Shown here in pieces: positions 37,251-46,119 of a stretch of DNA of 64,000 nt. This stretch comes from Flavisolibacter ginsenosidimutans (GTDB lineage: Bacteria; Bacteroidota; Bacteroidia; Chitinophagales; Chitinophagaceae): assembly GCF_007970805.1 (NCBI RefSeq), contig NZ_CP042433.1:1-64000 (forward strand). The letters run 5' to 3'. Positions within the stretch are counted from its first letter, which is position 1; every line of letters starts with the position of its first letter. A program made the translations under genes and the position numbers. The notes under the pieces are model-generated. The model saw only the letters and a list, made by a program, of their open reading frames with translations. It did not search any database and was not told the origin of the DNA.

Positions 37251-38278
37251 ACAAGTTTACGACTGGCTATTTTTTTCTTTCGCTTCTTTTTTTGAGCTGT
37301 GCTTCTTCCAAACCAACGCAGGACAATGCGGCAATAGACGTGCAAAAAATTTGGGATGCAGGCAATCACAATGCGTTCACGGATTTGATTCGTTACAACA
37401 ACGCATTTTATTGCACCTTTCGCGAAGGATCGGCACACGTGCAAGGCTGGGATGGCAAGGCCCGCGTCATTAAATCAACCGATGGAAAGAATTGGTCAAG
37501 CGTGGCGCTTTTTTCGATTGCGGCCCGTGACATCCGCGACCCAAAAATTTCGATTACACCTGACAACCGGCTGATGATTTTAATGGATGTGGAAGCCAAC
37601 GACAAAGGGAAAGTTACCTCCCGCAAACCTTATGTGTCTTTTGCTGGTACCGATGATAAATTTTCAGAGCCAAAAGAATCTGAAGTGGACAAGTCTATTG
37701 CATCGTGGAGCGATTGGGTTTGGCGGGTAGCCTGGTACAACGGAACCGGTTATTCAGTGAATTATCAACCCAACGGATTTTATCTTTTAAAAACAACCGA
37801 TGGCAGCCGCTTTGAAAAAGTAACAAAGCTTGATGTAACCGGATATCCGAATGAATCTACCATTCGGTTCGATAAAAACGGGAAAGCTTATTTTCTCATT
37901 CGCCGCGAAGCGGAAGATAAAAAGGGCCTGTTGGCAGTCAGCGATCCGCCTTATCAAAACTGGACGTATCATTACCTCGACCAACGTCTTGGCGGACCAA
38001 ATTTTATTTTCCTCGATGATAAAACGCTTGTTATTGGTTCGCGTTTGTACCCTTCAGAAGAAATAGCGGGTGAAGGTAACAAGCGCCATCAATCAGCCGT
38101 GTTTGTAACAGACCTGAACGGTAAAATTAAGAAGACGATTGTTTTACCCAGCGGCGGCGATACCAGCTATCCCGGAATGGTTGTTTACGACAACATGCTC
38201 TGGTATTCTTATTACTCGTCGCACGAAGGAAAGACATCTATTTACTTTGCTAAAATCCCATTGAAGCAATTAAAATAA
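37247..38278 (+). CDS. Sialidase-fold-like lipoprotein (possible exo-glycosidase)
   Basis: This 343-residue lipoprotein starts MNKFTTGYFFLSLLFLSC. The ATG at 37247 overlaps the GH127 stop and gives a proper lipobox, while the open frame upstream overlaps that gene. The body is a beta-propeller: NAFTDLIRYNNAFYCTFREG, then IKSTDGKNWSSV, RDPKISITPDNRLMIL and LKTTDGSRFEKV. Asp boxes are degenerate (STDGKNW). It resembles sialidase-superfamily proteins of unknown specificity in PULs. Translational coupling to GH127 suggests they act on the same glycan. Confidence 0.72.
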   Translation: MNKFTTGYFFLSLLFLSCASSKPTQDNAAIDVQKIWDAGNHNAFTDLIRYNNAFYCTFREGSAHVQGWDGKARVIKSTDGKNWSSVALFSIAARDIRDPKISITPDNRLMILMDVEANDKGKVTSRKPYVSFAGTDDKFSEPKESEVDKSIASWSDWVWRVAWYNGTGYSVNYQPNGFYLLKTTDGSRFEKVTKLDVTGYPNESTIRFDKNGKAYFLIRREAEDKKGLLAVSDPPYQNWTYHYLDQRLGGPNFIFLDDKTLVIGSRLYPSEEIAGEGNKRHQSAVFVTDLNGKIKKTIVLPSGGDTSYPGMVVYDNMLWYSYYSSHEGKTSIYFAKIPLKQLK

Positions 38279-38294
38279 TCCGCTTTTCAAACCC

Positions 38295-40520
38295 ATGCAG
38301 CAACAATTTTTCGTAAGAAAGAGAACAGGTTTTATCCGTGTGCAATTTCTTTTCTCGCTTCTTTGTTTTCTCATTTTCAACCATGCATTTTCACAAAGCG
38401 ATAGTGCGATCCGAAGGCTGAGCAATCCTGACGGTTGGTTGATTCAAACAAAAAGTTCAGTTTACCAGTTAACCATAACTGCCAATAAAAAACTGCTTCC
38501 TGTTTTTTACGGCCCTTCAGAAGAAGCCGCTTTTACCTCTCGAAATGCTGGTTGGTACGAAAGGGTAGAAGAAGTGCCGGTGCGTGGCGGACTGGCCAAC
38601 AAATCAACGGCATTGGAAGTCGTGTTTGCCGACGGCGTTCGTGATGCCGATCTGCAATACGTGAGCGGCGAAGTGGTGCAGAACAATGGAAGGTCCACGC
38701 TAAAGATCGTGCAAACGGATAAAATTTATCCTTTACAAATAACGACCTACATCCGTGTATTACCTGAATATGATGTGTTGGAAAAATGGATGGAAGTAGG
38801 CAACACGGCAAAGAAGGGCAACATCAAAATAGAGAAATTATTGTCCGGTGGTTTTGCCCTCCCTGCCAATGAGTATACCCTCACGCAATGGTCCGGCACA
38901 GACCTGAACGAGTTTCAGCATTACGAATCGCTATTGACGCCAGGTGTAAAACTGATTGAAAACAGGGCCTTTAAATCCAATCCCAACGCACCCTGGTTTG
39001 CCGTGCAGCCGAAGGCATCAGCCGGAGAAAAAAACTCACCGACATGGTTTGGCTCCTTGCATTACAGCGGCAATTGGCAACTGGTCTTCGACAAGGCTTT
39101 TGCAAACGGTTTGCAGGTGCTTGGCGGAATGAATTTTTGGGATACGGAATGGAACCTGAAGCCTGGAATGAAACTGGAAACACCGAAGCTGACCATTGGT
39201 TTTACGCCGCACGGCGCCGATGGCGCTTCGCAATGTTTAGCGGCTTATGTTCGCCATGACGTATTGCCTCCATCACATCGCAATGTTTTGCGGCCGGTGT
39301 TGTACAACAGTTGGGAAGCCACGTATTACAGCGTGAGCGAACAGAATCAACTGGAGCTGGCACAAAAAGCAAAAGAACTCGGCGCAGAACTTTTCGTTAT
39401 CGACGACGGCTGGTTTCGCGGCCGCACCGATGGCCGTTCGCAAAGCGGTTTGGGCAACTGGGACGTGGACAAAAACAAGTTTCCAAATGGACTTACTCCG
39501 GTGATCAAAAAGGTTCACGAACTGGGCATGCAATTCGGCCTTTGGGTGGAACCGGAAAACGTGAATCCAAACAGCGATGTGGCAAAAGCGCACCCCGATT
39601 GGATATTTCAAGTGCCTGGACGCACCGGAAACGTGAACCGTAAAATATTGAATCTAGCCAACGAGGCCGTGTACCAGCATTTGCTGGAAACCTTTACGCG
39701 GCTATTGAAAGAAAATGAAATTGATTTCATCAAATGGGATCAAAACAACGCATTGTCGGAGCCGGGATGGAGCGGCGCTTCAACTGAATTGCAACGCGAA
39801 GCAAGGATACGTCACATAACCAACGTTTATCGTTTGGTGGAAGAATTGCGGAGGCGTTTTCCAAAAGTTTTGTTTGAGTCCTGCTCCGGCGGCGGAGGTC
39901 GTGTGGACCTGGGTATGCTTTCAAGAATGGATCAGACCTGGTTAAGCGACAATACCGACCCGGTTGACCGTCTTTACATTCAATATGGTTTTTTAGAAGC
40001 CATGCCTGCAAACGCCATGGTGTCGTGGGTTACCAGCACCACACGCCATCAACCCGTTTCGCTTGACTACCGTTTTGATGTTTCAATGAGCGGTGTCTTG
40101 GGCATTGGCAGCGACATCAGGAAAATGACGCCTGCTGATGTTGATATTGCACGAAAGAAGATTGCTCTTTACAAAGAGATTCGTCCGCTGGTGCAGCAGG
40201 GAATTTTGCATAAACTGGTTTCTCCTTTTGAATCTAATCGCTGTGCCCTGCAATACAATAGCGACGACAGTAAACAAGCCGTTCTATTCTGCTACAATAT
40301 GGCCGAATACTTGAATGGCAGCCAACCATCAGACAGAGGTTCAAAAACGTTGAAGCTAGAAGGACTGAATCCAGCGAAAAAATACCGTTTGCAAAAAGCC
40401 GGTGACAGTACCGATAAAGGCACAGTTTATCCGGGAGATTTTTTAATGAACATCGGTTTGGCCTGGCCGGTGAAAAATGCTTACCAAAGCCTCATCTTTA
40501 CGCTGAAACAAATTGATTAA
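38295..40520 (+). CDS. GH36 alpha-galactosidase, exported
   Basis: This 741-residue exported enzyme (signal peptide ending near HAFSQ) is of glycoside hydrolase family 36. It has an N-terminal beta-supersandwich, a TIM barrel with VIDDGWFRGR and LWVEPENVNPNSD, the nucleophile Asp482 (FIKWDQNN), the ESCSGGGGRVD substrate-binding segment, and the acid/base Asp552 (LSDNTDPVDR). It releases alpha-linked galactose by a retaining mechanism and is of typical family length. It lies 16 bases after the sialidase-like gene in the same + strand operon. The released galactose links logically to the galactonate pathway encoded at 52565-56768 (inference). Confidence 0.94.
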   Translation: MQQQFFVRKRTGFIRVQFLFSLLCFLIFNHAFSQSDSAIRRLSNPDGWLIQTKSSVYQLTITANKKLLPVFYGPSEEAAFTSRNAGWYERVEEVPVRGGLANKSTALEVVFADGVRDADLQYVSGEVVQNNGRSTLKIVQTDKIYPLQITTYIRVLPEYDVLEKWMEVGNTAKKGNIKIEKLLSGGFALPANEYTLTQWSGTDLNEFQHYESLLTPGVKLIENRAFKSNPNAPWFAVQPKASAGEKNSPTWFGSLHYSGNWQLVFDKAFANGLQVLGGMNFWDTEWNLKPGMKLETPKLTIGFTPHGADGASQCLAAYVRHDVLPPSHRNVLRPVLYNSWEATYYSVSEQNQLELAQKAKELGAELFVIDDGWFRGRTDGRSQSGLGNWDVDKNKFPNGLTPVIKKVHELGMQFGLWVEPENVNPNSDVAKAHPDWIFQVPGRTGNVNRKILNLANEAVYQHLLETFTRLLKENEIDFIKWDQNNALSEPGWSGASTELQREARIRHITNVYRLVEELRRRFPKVLFESCSGGGGRVDLGMLSRMDQTWLSDNTDPVDRLYIQYGFLEAMPANAMVSWVTSTTRHQPVSLDYRFDVSMSGVLGIGSDIRKMTPADVDIARKKIALYKEIRPLVQQGILHKLVSPFESNRCALQYNSDDSKQAVLFCYNMAEYLNGSQPSDRGSKTLKLEGLNPAKKYRLQKAGDSTDKGTVYPGDFLMNIGLAWPVKNAYQSLIFTLKQID

Positions 40521-40537
40521 CCAAAAGAACATTTTTC

Positions 40538-41455
40538 ATGTTACGAATTGGCGTTGTGGGAATGAGTCCCGGAAATGCGCATCCTTCTTCCTGGTCGGCT
40601 ATTATTAACGGAGAGTTTGACGGCGATAAGATCGCGGCCATGGGCTATCCAGCCGTTGCCGATTACCTGCAAGCCAACAAGCCAACCCTGGGATTGCCGG
40701 GTGCAAGAGTGACACACGTGTGGTCGCAAAGTCGTGATACCTCGGAAATGATTGCGGCCACTGCGGAAATTGCAAACGTTGCCGCGGATGCAGCCGAAAT
40801 GATCGCGAACGTTGACGCGGTTTTGCTCTGCCGCGATGATCCCGAGAACCATGTGGCAATGGCGAAGCCATTTGTTGATGCAGGACTTCCGCTTTTTATT
40901 GACAAGCCACTATGCTCAACAAAACAAGACCTCGATTATTTTTCCAGCGAAATAGAGAAAGGAAAATTTATCATGTCCTGTTCGTCCATGCGCTATGCGT
41001 CGGAATTGATGGCGGTGAAGTCAAGTATAAAGTCATTTGGTAAAATGGAACTGGTAACCGGCGTAGGAAAAAAAGATTGGTTGAAGTACGGCATTCACAT
41101 GCTGGAAGGAATCGTTTCGGTTTTAAATGATCCCAAACCGGTAAGCGTTCGAAACGTTGGCAGTGCAGTTAAAAACAGCGTACAAATAACGTATGAAGGC
41201 GATCTGCAAATGATGTTGCACCTTTTCAATGACCTTGTTCCCACCATGCAGCTTTCCTTCTTCGGACAGGAGAGCTGGCGCACAGTTGAAATCAAAAATT
41301 CTTACGCCATGTTTCGTGACAACATTATCGAATTCATACGTTCGGTGCAGGAAGGAAAATCAAGAATTGATTTTGCTAAAACAAAACAGATCATCAACGT
41401 AATGATTGCCGCGGAGGAAAGCTTGGCGGCAGGCGGGCAGGCAATCATGCTTTAA
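40538..41455 (+). CDS. Gfo/Idh/MocA-family oxidoreductase
   Basis: This 305-residue cytosolic NAD(P)-binding protein has an N-terminal Rossmann segment (LRIGVVGMSPGNAH) and DKPL in the place of the family EKP motif, so the catalytic-region Lys is kept. There is no signal peptide. Family members oxidise sugar hydroxyls or reduce ketones. The first glycine motif is atypical (GMSPGN), seen in some uncharacterised catabolic members. It is followed by an SDR gene 9 bases later and preceded by GH36, suggesting cytosolic processing of released sugar. Confidence 0.85.
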   Translation: MLRIGVVGMSPGNAHPSSWSAIINGEFDGDKIAAMGYPAVADYLQANKPTLGLPGARVTHVWSQSRDTSEMIAATAEIANVAADAAEMIANVDAVLLCRDDPENHVAMAKPFVDAGLPLFIDKPLCSTKQDLDYFSSEIEKGKFIMSCSSMRYASELMAVKSSIKSFGKMELVTGVGKKDWLKYGIHMLEGIVSVLNDPKPVSVRNVGSAVKNSVQITYEGDLQMMLHLFNDLVPTMQLSFFGQESWRTVEIKNSYAMFRDNIIEFIRSVQEGKSRIDFAKTKQIINVMIAAEESLAAGGQAIML

Positions 41456-41464
41456 CTACAAACC

Positions 41465-42247
41465 ATGAATGTAAAAGAATTGTTGAATCTCAAAGGCAAG
41501 GTTATTCTTGTTACCGGTGGCGCAGGTAATTACGGCAAATGCATTGCAGAGGGATTAGCAGAAGCCGGCGCAACGGTTATCATTGCTTCCAGAAACAAGG
41601 AAAACATTGATGTCGTTGCAAACGATTTTAAGAAAGTTGGTTTGGATGTGCACGGTATGCAGGTAGACCAGGGTAATCACGAATCGGTCTTAAACTTGAA
41701 AGCGCAGATTAAAGAAAAGTTTGGTAAACTGGATGGCTTTGTGAATAACGCCGTATCAAGGCCCATGAAAAGTTATTACGCACCGATTGAGCAATTTGCT
41801 GAATCGATGCAGGTAAATGCCACGGGCATGATGGACATTTTGCGAGAGATGGCTGACCTGATTATTCAAAATGGCGAAGGCGGCAGCATCATCAACATCA
41901 GTTCCATGATGGGCATGTTTGGTCCCGATGTATCGAATTACGAAGGCACCGACATGAACAAAGATTTGCCGCCGGATTATTTCTTTCACAACGCAGGCCT
42001 TATCAACCTCACACGCTTTCTTGCGCAGCAGTTTGCCGGAAAAAATTTGCGAGTGAATTGCATCAGCCCAGGTGGATTGTTCAACAATCAACCGGAACGC
42101 TTTCTGGAAAACTATACCAAAAAAGTTCCCTTGCGTCGCATGGCCAACAACGATGACATCAAAGGCTTGGTCGTGTTGCTTTCGTCAAAAGCCGGCACTT
42201 ATATCAATGGGGAGAATATACTGATGGATGGCGGGCTGAATGCCTGA
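41465..42247 (+). CDS. SDR-family protein lacking the catalytic lysine
   Basis: This 260-residue SDR fold has an intact cofactor motif (LVTGGAGNYGK) and catalytic-Ser region (INISSMMGMFG). The usual YxxxK appears as YFFHN (Tyr172 and Asn176), so the conserved lysine is replaced by Asn. The rest is typical (VNCISPGG, ILMDGG). An insertion before the Tyr (SNYEGTDMNKDLPPD) matches members that act on larger sugar acids. It may be an isomerase- or epimerase-like SDR, use another residue, or be inactive. It is the last gene before a 305-base gap. Confidence 0.85.
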   Translation: MNVKELLNLKGKVILVTGGAGNYGKCIAEGLAEAGATVIIASRNKENIDVVANDFKKVGLDVHGMQVDQGNHESVLNLKAQIKEKFGKLDGFVNNAVSRPMKSYYAPIEQFAESMQVNATGMMDILREMADLIIQNGEGGSIINISSMMGMFGPDVSNYEGTDMNKDLPPDYFFHNAGLINLTRFLAQQFAGKNLRVNCISPGGLFNNQPERFLENYTKKVPLRRMANNDDIKGLVVLLSSKAGTYINGENILMDGGLNA

Positions 42248-42552
42248 TATAAAGCAATTTCTATTCTTGATAAAGAAGGCGGCAGGGAAGTTTTCGTTTC
42301 ATTTTTAACGAGATGAAGGCGCTTGTAAATGATACTTAAGAACGTATGGCAATGGCGTGTATACCCGATGTGCGAGTCGCAGATTGGGAAGCTTACACGA
42401 TATACTAGTAAAAAGCATTGATTTGCAAACGTGACAAAAACCTGAAAAAAAGTATTAGAAACCACCCGAATAGTAGCAGAAGCCGTTGACAGAGATGGCT
42501 AAATTCGATGCAATAAGACTGCTTTTACATTCTTCTAACGAAAACATTAACC
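42248..42552. other. Intergenic gap after the SDR gene
   Basis: No credible gene lies on either strand. Stops are frequent and no strong hairpin with a T tract is visible. It probably contains the promoter for the following exported-protein genes. Confidence 0.4.
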
Positions 42553-43782
42553 ATGGATTATCAAGTTCGTTCAAATCCTTTTACGCGTCGCCGGTTTCTC
42601 AGTTTAACGGGTAAAGCGGCAGCAGCTTTTGCTATTATTCCCAATGTGGCTTTTGCTGGAATGCTTGATGAAAAAAAAGTAAGAGTGGCAATTGTTGGCG
42701 GCGGATTCGGATCTGCTTTTAATTTTCACGAACACCCTAACTGTATTGTCGAGGCCGTAAGTGACTTGCGGCAGGATCGTAGGGAAAAATTGATGCAGGT
42801 ATATAAATGTTCCAAGAGTTATGAGTCGCTGGAGATATTATTGAAAGATCCTAAAGTAGAAGCGGTGTTTATTGCTACACCGGCTCCGGATCATGTCCGT
42901 CATACCATCGCAACCCTGAATGCGGGAAAACATGTGCTGTGTGCCGTGCCGGCAGCCATGACATTGGAGGAATGCCATCAACTTAAAAATGCCGTGCAGC
43001 GCAGCGGGCTTACCTACATGATGGCGGAGACAACGGCGTACCGGCAAAATACAATCTCGGTTAAAAAGTTTTACAAGGAAGGTGCATTTGGAAAAATTTT
43101 CAGTGCAGCGGCCGAATACAATCATCCGGGACTTGAAGACTATTTTTTTGATAACCAGGGAAAGCCTACCTGGCGGCACGGGCTTCCCCCCATGCTCTAT
43201 CCCACCCATTGCACTTCGTTTTTGATTTCGGTAACAGGAGAACGGCTGACGCATGTAAGCGCTATGGGCTGGGGTGATAACAATCCGAAGTTGCAAAATA
43301 ACCCGTACAAAAATCCTTTTTGGAATGAAACTGCTTTTTTTAAAACAGACCGGGGCACACCGTTCCGGGTAGAAGTAAACTGGAAGGGTGCTTTGCGTGG
43401 CGCCGAACGAGGCGAATGGCGCGGCGATAAAATGAGTTTCTTTTCGGCCTTGCAGGAAGGAGGCGACCATACGATCGTGCGAACGGCCGATACCTTAGGG
43501 CACGACGATGCCGGTTTTAAAAATAAAACCAACAAGGTTGAGACGTACAAGCAGGAATTCTGGTGGCAGACGGATATGCTGCCGGAACCGCTACGGCACA
43601 ACAGCGGCCATGGCGGTTCGCATACCTTCATTACGCATGAATTCATCGACGCACTGGTTAAAAACCGCCAGCCTGAAGTGAACATCTATGAAGCGCTTGC
43701 GTATACAGTCCCGGGCATTGTTGCCCACCAATCAGCACTTAAGAACGGAGAGTACATGAAGATTCCAAATTTTGATAAGTAG
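42553..43782 (+). CDS. Tat-exported Gfo/Idh/MocA-family protein
   Basis: This 409-residue protein has a twin-arginine signal (RRRFLSLTGKAAAAFAIIP) cleaved near AFAGM, so the folded, cofactor-loaded protein is exported. The Rossmann motif is VAIVGGGFGSAF. The family EKP motif is replaced by AVPAA (HVLCAVPAAMTLEE), removing the usual Lys, as in an exported Bacteroidota subgroup. Family members with NAD retained in the periplasm can open glycosidic bonds by an oxidation/elimination route (GH109-like), which would suit its glycosidase neighbours. This is inference. It precedes two exported glycosidase-like genes. Confidence 0.85.
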   Translation: MDYQVRSNPFTRRRFLSLTGKAAAAFAIIPNVAFAGMLDEKKVRVAIVGGGFGSAFNFHEHPNCIVEAVSDLRQDRREKLMQVYKCSKSYESLEILLKDPKVEAVFIATPAPDHVRHTIATLNAGKHVLCAVPAAMTLEECHQLKNAVQRSGLTYMMAETTAYRQNTISVKKFYKEGAFGKIFSAAAEYNHPGLEDYFFDNQGKPTWRHGLPPMLYPTHCTSFLISVTGERLTHVSAMGWGDNNPKLQNNPYKNPFWNETAFFKTDRGTPFRVEVNWKGALRGAERGEWRGDKMSFFSALQEGGDHTIVRTADTLGHDDAGFKNKTNKVETYKQEFWWQTDMLPEPLRHNSGHGGSHTFITHEFIDALVKNRQPEVNIYEALAYTVPGIVAHQSALKNGEYMKIPNFDK

Positions 43783-43870
43783 CACAGGGAAACCATAAGC
43801 ATCTGGCATGAGCATTTTCGTTGACAAAGCTGGCTCCAGTAGCATACGGTCTATCGTTCAATCCATCAGC

Positions 43871-46051
43871 ATGCAATTAAATTTTCAAGGAGCGTTCATT
43901 AGCAATTTCATTGTGATGATTGGTCTGCTTTGCAGCGGAAGCGGTATTTGCCAGTCCCCAGCCGTAGCAACAGAGGCGCCGGCCTTGCGCTGGAGCCGGG
44001 GTGAAATGGCCTATGTAGTTGCTACTCCCGAAACGGCATTAGAGAAAAGGGTAGTGAAACGTTTGTCTGATTACTTATCGCAGGTGTTGCGTTGCGAAAA
44101 TAAAGTTGTGAGCAATCTTTCAAGTGTACCTGGAAATCGGCCTGCGATTCTTCTTTCCGCGAACGCGATAAATAAACAGAAGGTTGGCTCCTCTCCGGAA
44201 GCGTATAATATCGAAACCTCAATCATCGGGAAGCATCCCGTTGTCCGGTTATCCGGCAATTCAGCATTGGGATTAAAGCAGGCCGTGCAACGTTTGCTCA
44301 TCAAAAGCAGCCAGGATGCGCTGGGGCTCGCCATTCCGCCATTGCATTTAAATGAAAGTCCCTGGATAGCCCGCCGCGAATGGACGCTTTGTCCGTGGTC
44401 GCCCAACCTAGTGCGCGGCGTCTTCAACAACCCCAATGCCGATAAGCGGTTGAACGTATGGCTTTACAGCAATCAGCAGATTAAGCAGTATGCGAACATG
44501 TTTGATGCCTTTGGGTTCAGTGGTTGCCAGTTAATGGAAACGGTCGCCAGTTATTCAATTTTAGGCAGTCCCGAAGCCTTTCAGGATCGCCAGATGAAAT
44601 TTGCAGAGGCAGTTCGTGCCAACGGTCAGCAGCTTACGTTATGGGTGTGGGCGGCGCAGTTTAATGACTACGGGTGGTATGATTCATCCGTTACCTACAC
44701 ACCGCAAAAAGGATACACGGCGTTTACCGATCCGAAAGTGCGGGCCGGCTTTGAAAAGTATTACAACGGCTACGCAAAGATGGCGCCCTATGTAGACATG
44801 TTGATCACTCATTTCTATGACCCCGGTTCATTGAAGAATCGGAATGATATATTCAACTACATGCGCCTTTTGGTAGGAAAATTCAAAGCCAAAAATCCAG
44901 CGGTGCAATTAGGGGTTGACTTTTGGGCTTCTGACTCGGATTCGGCCTACATGAAGCAATTGGTTGACAACGGATTTAAGGATGCATTGCTACTTGAAAG
45001 CTCTATGCCGCATCTATACCCACCGGGAGAAAGAGAACATCTTCATGCGGAAGCAAAAAAACAGAACCTGAAGATTGGCGTGTGGGGTTGGCACACGGCA
45101 GAAATAGAAACCGATCAAAATCCAATGATGCATGTGAATGCAAAGTTGTTAAAAAATTTTTACCAGCAGATAAAAAACGGGGTTGATAAAATCCAGCCAC
45201 TCAGTTACTGGTCAGAGATGGAGGCCTATCACCTGAACAACATATTTACCCAGTACGCTGCTTCCCAACTTTTGTGGAATCCAGACCGCGATGCCGATGA
45301 AATTCTGCGTGAAATTGCAGAAGGAATTTGGGGACCACGCAATGGACCAGCCATATTGGACGCTATTCAATTGATCCAGGATGTTCGTTCAGGACCAACG
45401 TGGGATACCTATTGGATTTGGTCGAAGCAACACCGGCTGGGAACCCCAGATGCTCATTCCGACTTGAAACGTGCAGAAAACGCCATCGCAGCTCTTGGGA
45501 ATATGCAGACCGATACTTCCTTTGTTCCCAAGTTCCCGTTGCCTTTTCCGCCATCCGTATTTGTCGAATTGATGCTCCCGCATCTTTGGCAGATACGCCA
45601 GTTCGCCGAATCAAGAATCGAGGTTGATAAAATCCGGGAAGCGGCTGGAAAAGGTACATCTAAACAAGCGCTAAAAAAGATGATTGAGGCGGCCTGGAAG
45701 CCGGTGCGTGAATACAATACGTGGGTTGGCATGTTTGGCACACTGGAAGCGGCAAAGCAGGAGAAAATGTTCCTGGACTTAGGAAAAGAACTGGAGGTTG
45801 AAGTGCAAACCCCTGGCTGGATAAGATGGCGGGATGCCAACCGACTTCTGCAGGTCTTGCAAAACCGCCAACGATCTTTTAAAGAACCATTCACCTTCAA
45901 AGCTGATGCCCCGGTACTCTGGAGAGCTTTCAACTGGACAAAAGAAAAAGGATTGGACAGGCTGAAATTATTACAGGAGAATGGATGTGTCAGCAACAAC
46001 TCTGACGGCACTTCCCAATTGACCAATTGGGAAGAATACAGAAGAAAGTAA
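43871..46051 (+). CDS. Exported TIM-barrel glycosidase-like protein with GH20b/GH67-like N-terminal domain
   Basis: This 726-residue secreted protein is read from the ATG at 43871, which starts a plausible signal peptide (FISNFIVMIGLLCSGSGICQ). An in-frame ATG at 43808 adds 21 residues. Residues about 25-150 resemble the alpha/beta domain found before the barrel in beta-hexosaminidases and alpha-glucuronidases (KRLSDYLSQVL, GLKQAVQRLL). A barrel follows with FSGCQLMETVASYS, LTLWVWAAQFND, MLITHFYDPGSL, LGVDFWASDSDS, KIGVWGWHTAEIE and QPLSYWSEMEAYHLN. Acidic residues at strand ends suit a glycosidase, but I cannot assign a family. Its 3' end overlaps the upstream part of the next open frame. 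Confidence 0.6.
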   Translation: MQLNFQGAFISNFIVMIGLLCSGSGICQSPAVATEAPALRWSRGEMAYVVATPETALEKRVVKRLSDYLSQVLRCENKVVSNLSSVPGNRPAILLSANAINKQKVGSSPEAYNIETSIIGKHPVVRLSGNSALGLKQAVQRLLIKSSQDALGLAIPPLHLNESPWIARREWTLCPWSPNLVRGVFNNPNADKRLNVWLYSNQQIKQYANMFDAFGFSGCQLMETVASYSILGSPEAFQDRQMKFAEAVRANGQQLTLWVWAAQFNDYGWYDSSVTYTPQKGYTAFTDPKVRAGFEKYYNGYAKMAPYVDMLITHFYDPGSLKNRNDIFNYMRLLVGKFKAKNPAVQLGVDFWASDSDSAYMKQLVDNGFKDALLLESSMPHLYPPGEREHLHAEAKKQNLKIGVWGWHTAEIETDQNPMMHVNAKLLKNFYQQIKNGVDKIQPLSYWSEMEAYHLNNIFTQYAASQLLWNPDRDADEILREIAEGIWGPRNGPAILDAIQLIQDVRSGPTWDTYWIWSKQHRLGTPDAHSDLKRAENAIAALGNMQTDTSFVPKFPLPFPPSVFVELMLPHLWQIRQFAESRIEVDKIREAAGKGTSKQALKKMIEAAWKPVREYNTWVGMFGTLEAAKQEKMFLDLGKELEVEVQTPGWIRWRDANRLLQVLQNRQRSFKEPFTFKADAPVLWRAFNWTKEKGLDRLKLLQENGCVSNNSDGTSQLTNWEEYRRK

Positions 46052-46119
46052 CCGACACTCGTGAAGATATTTTTCCATTAGGGAAACAACGTTCAAAAAC
46101 AGAACACTTCGGTATTGCA

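Noticed and set aside
45454..46026. A 190-codon open frame on the - strand
   Set aside because: It is antisense to the exported barrel protein gene and shows no recognisable motif.
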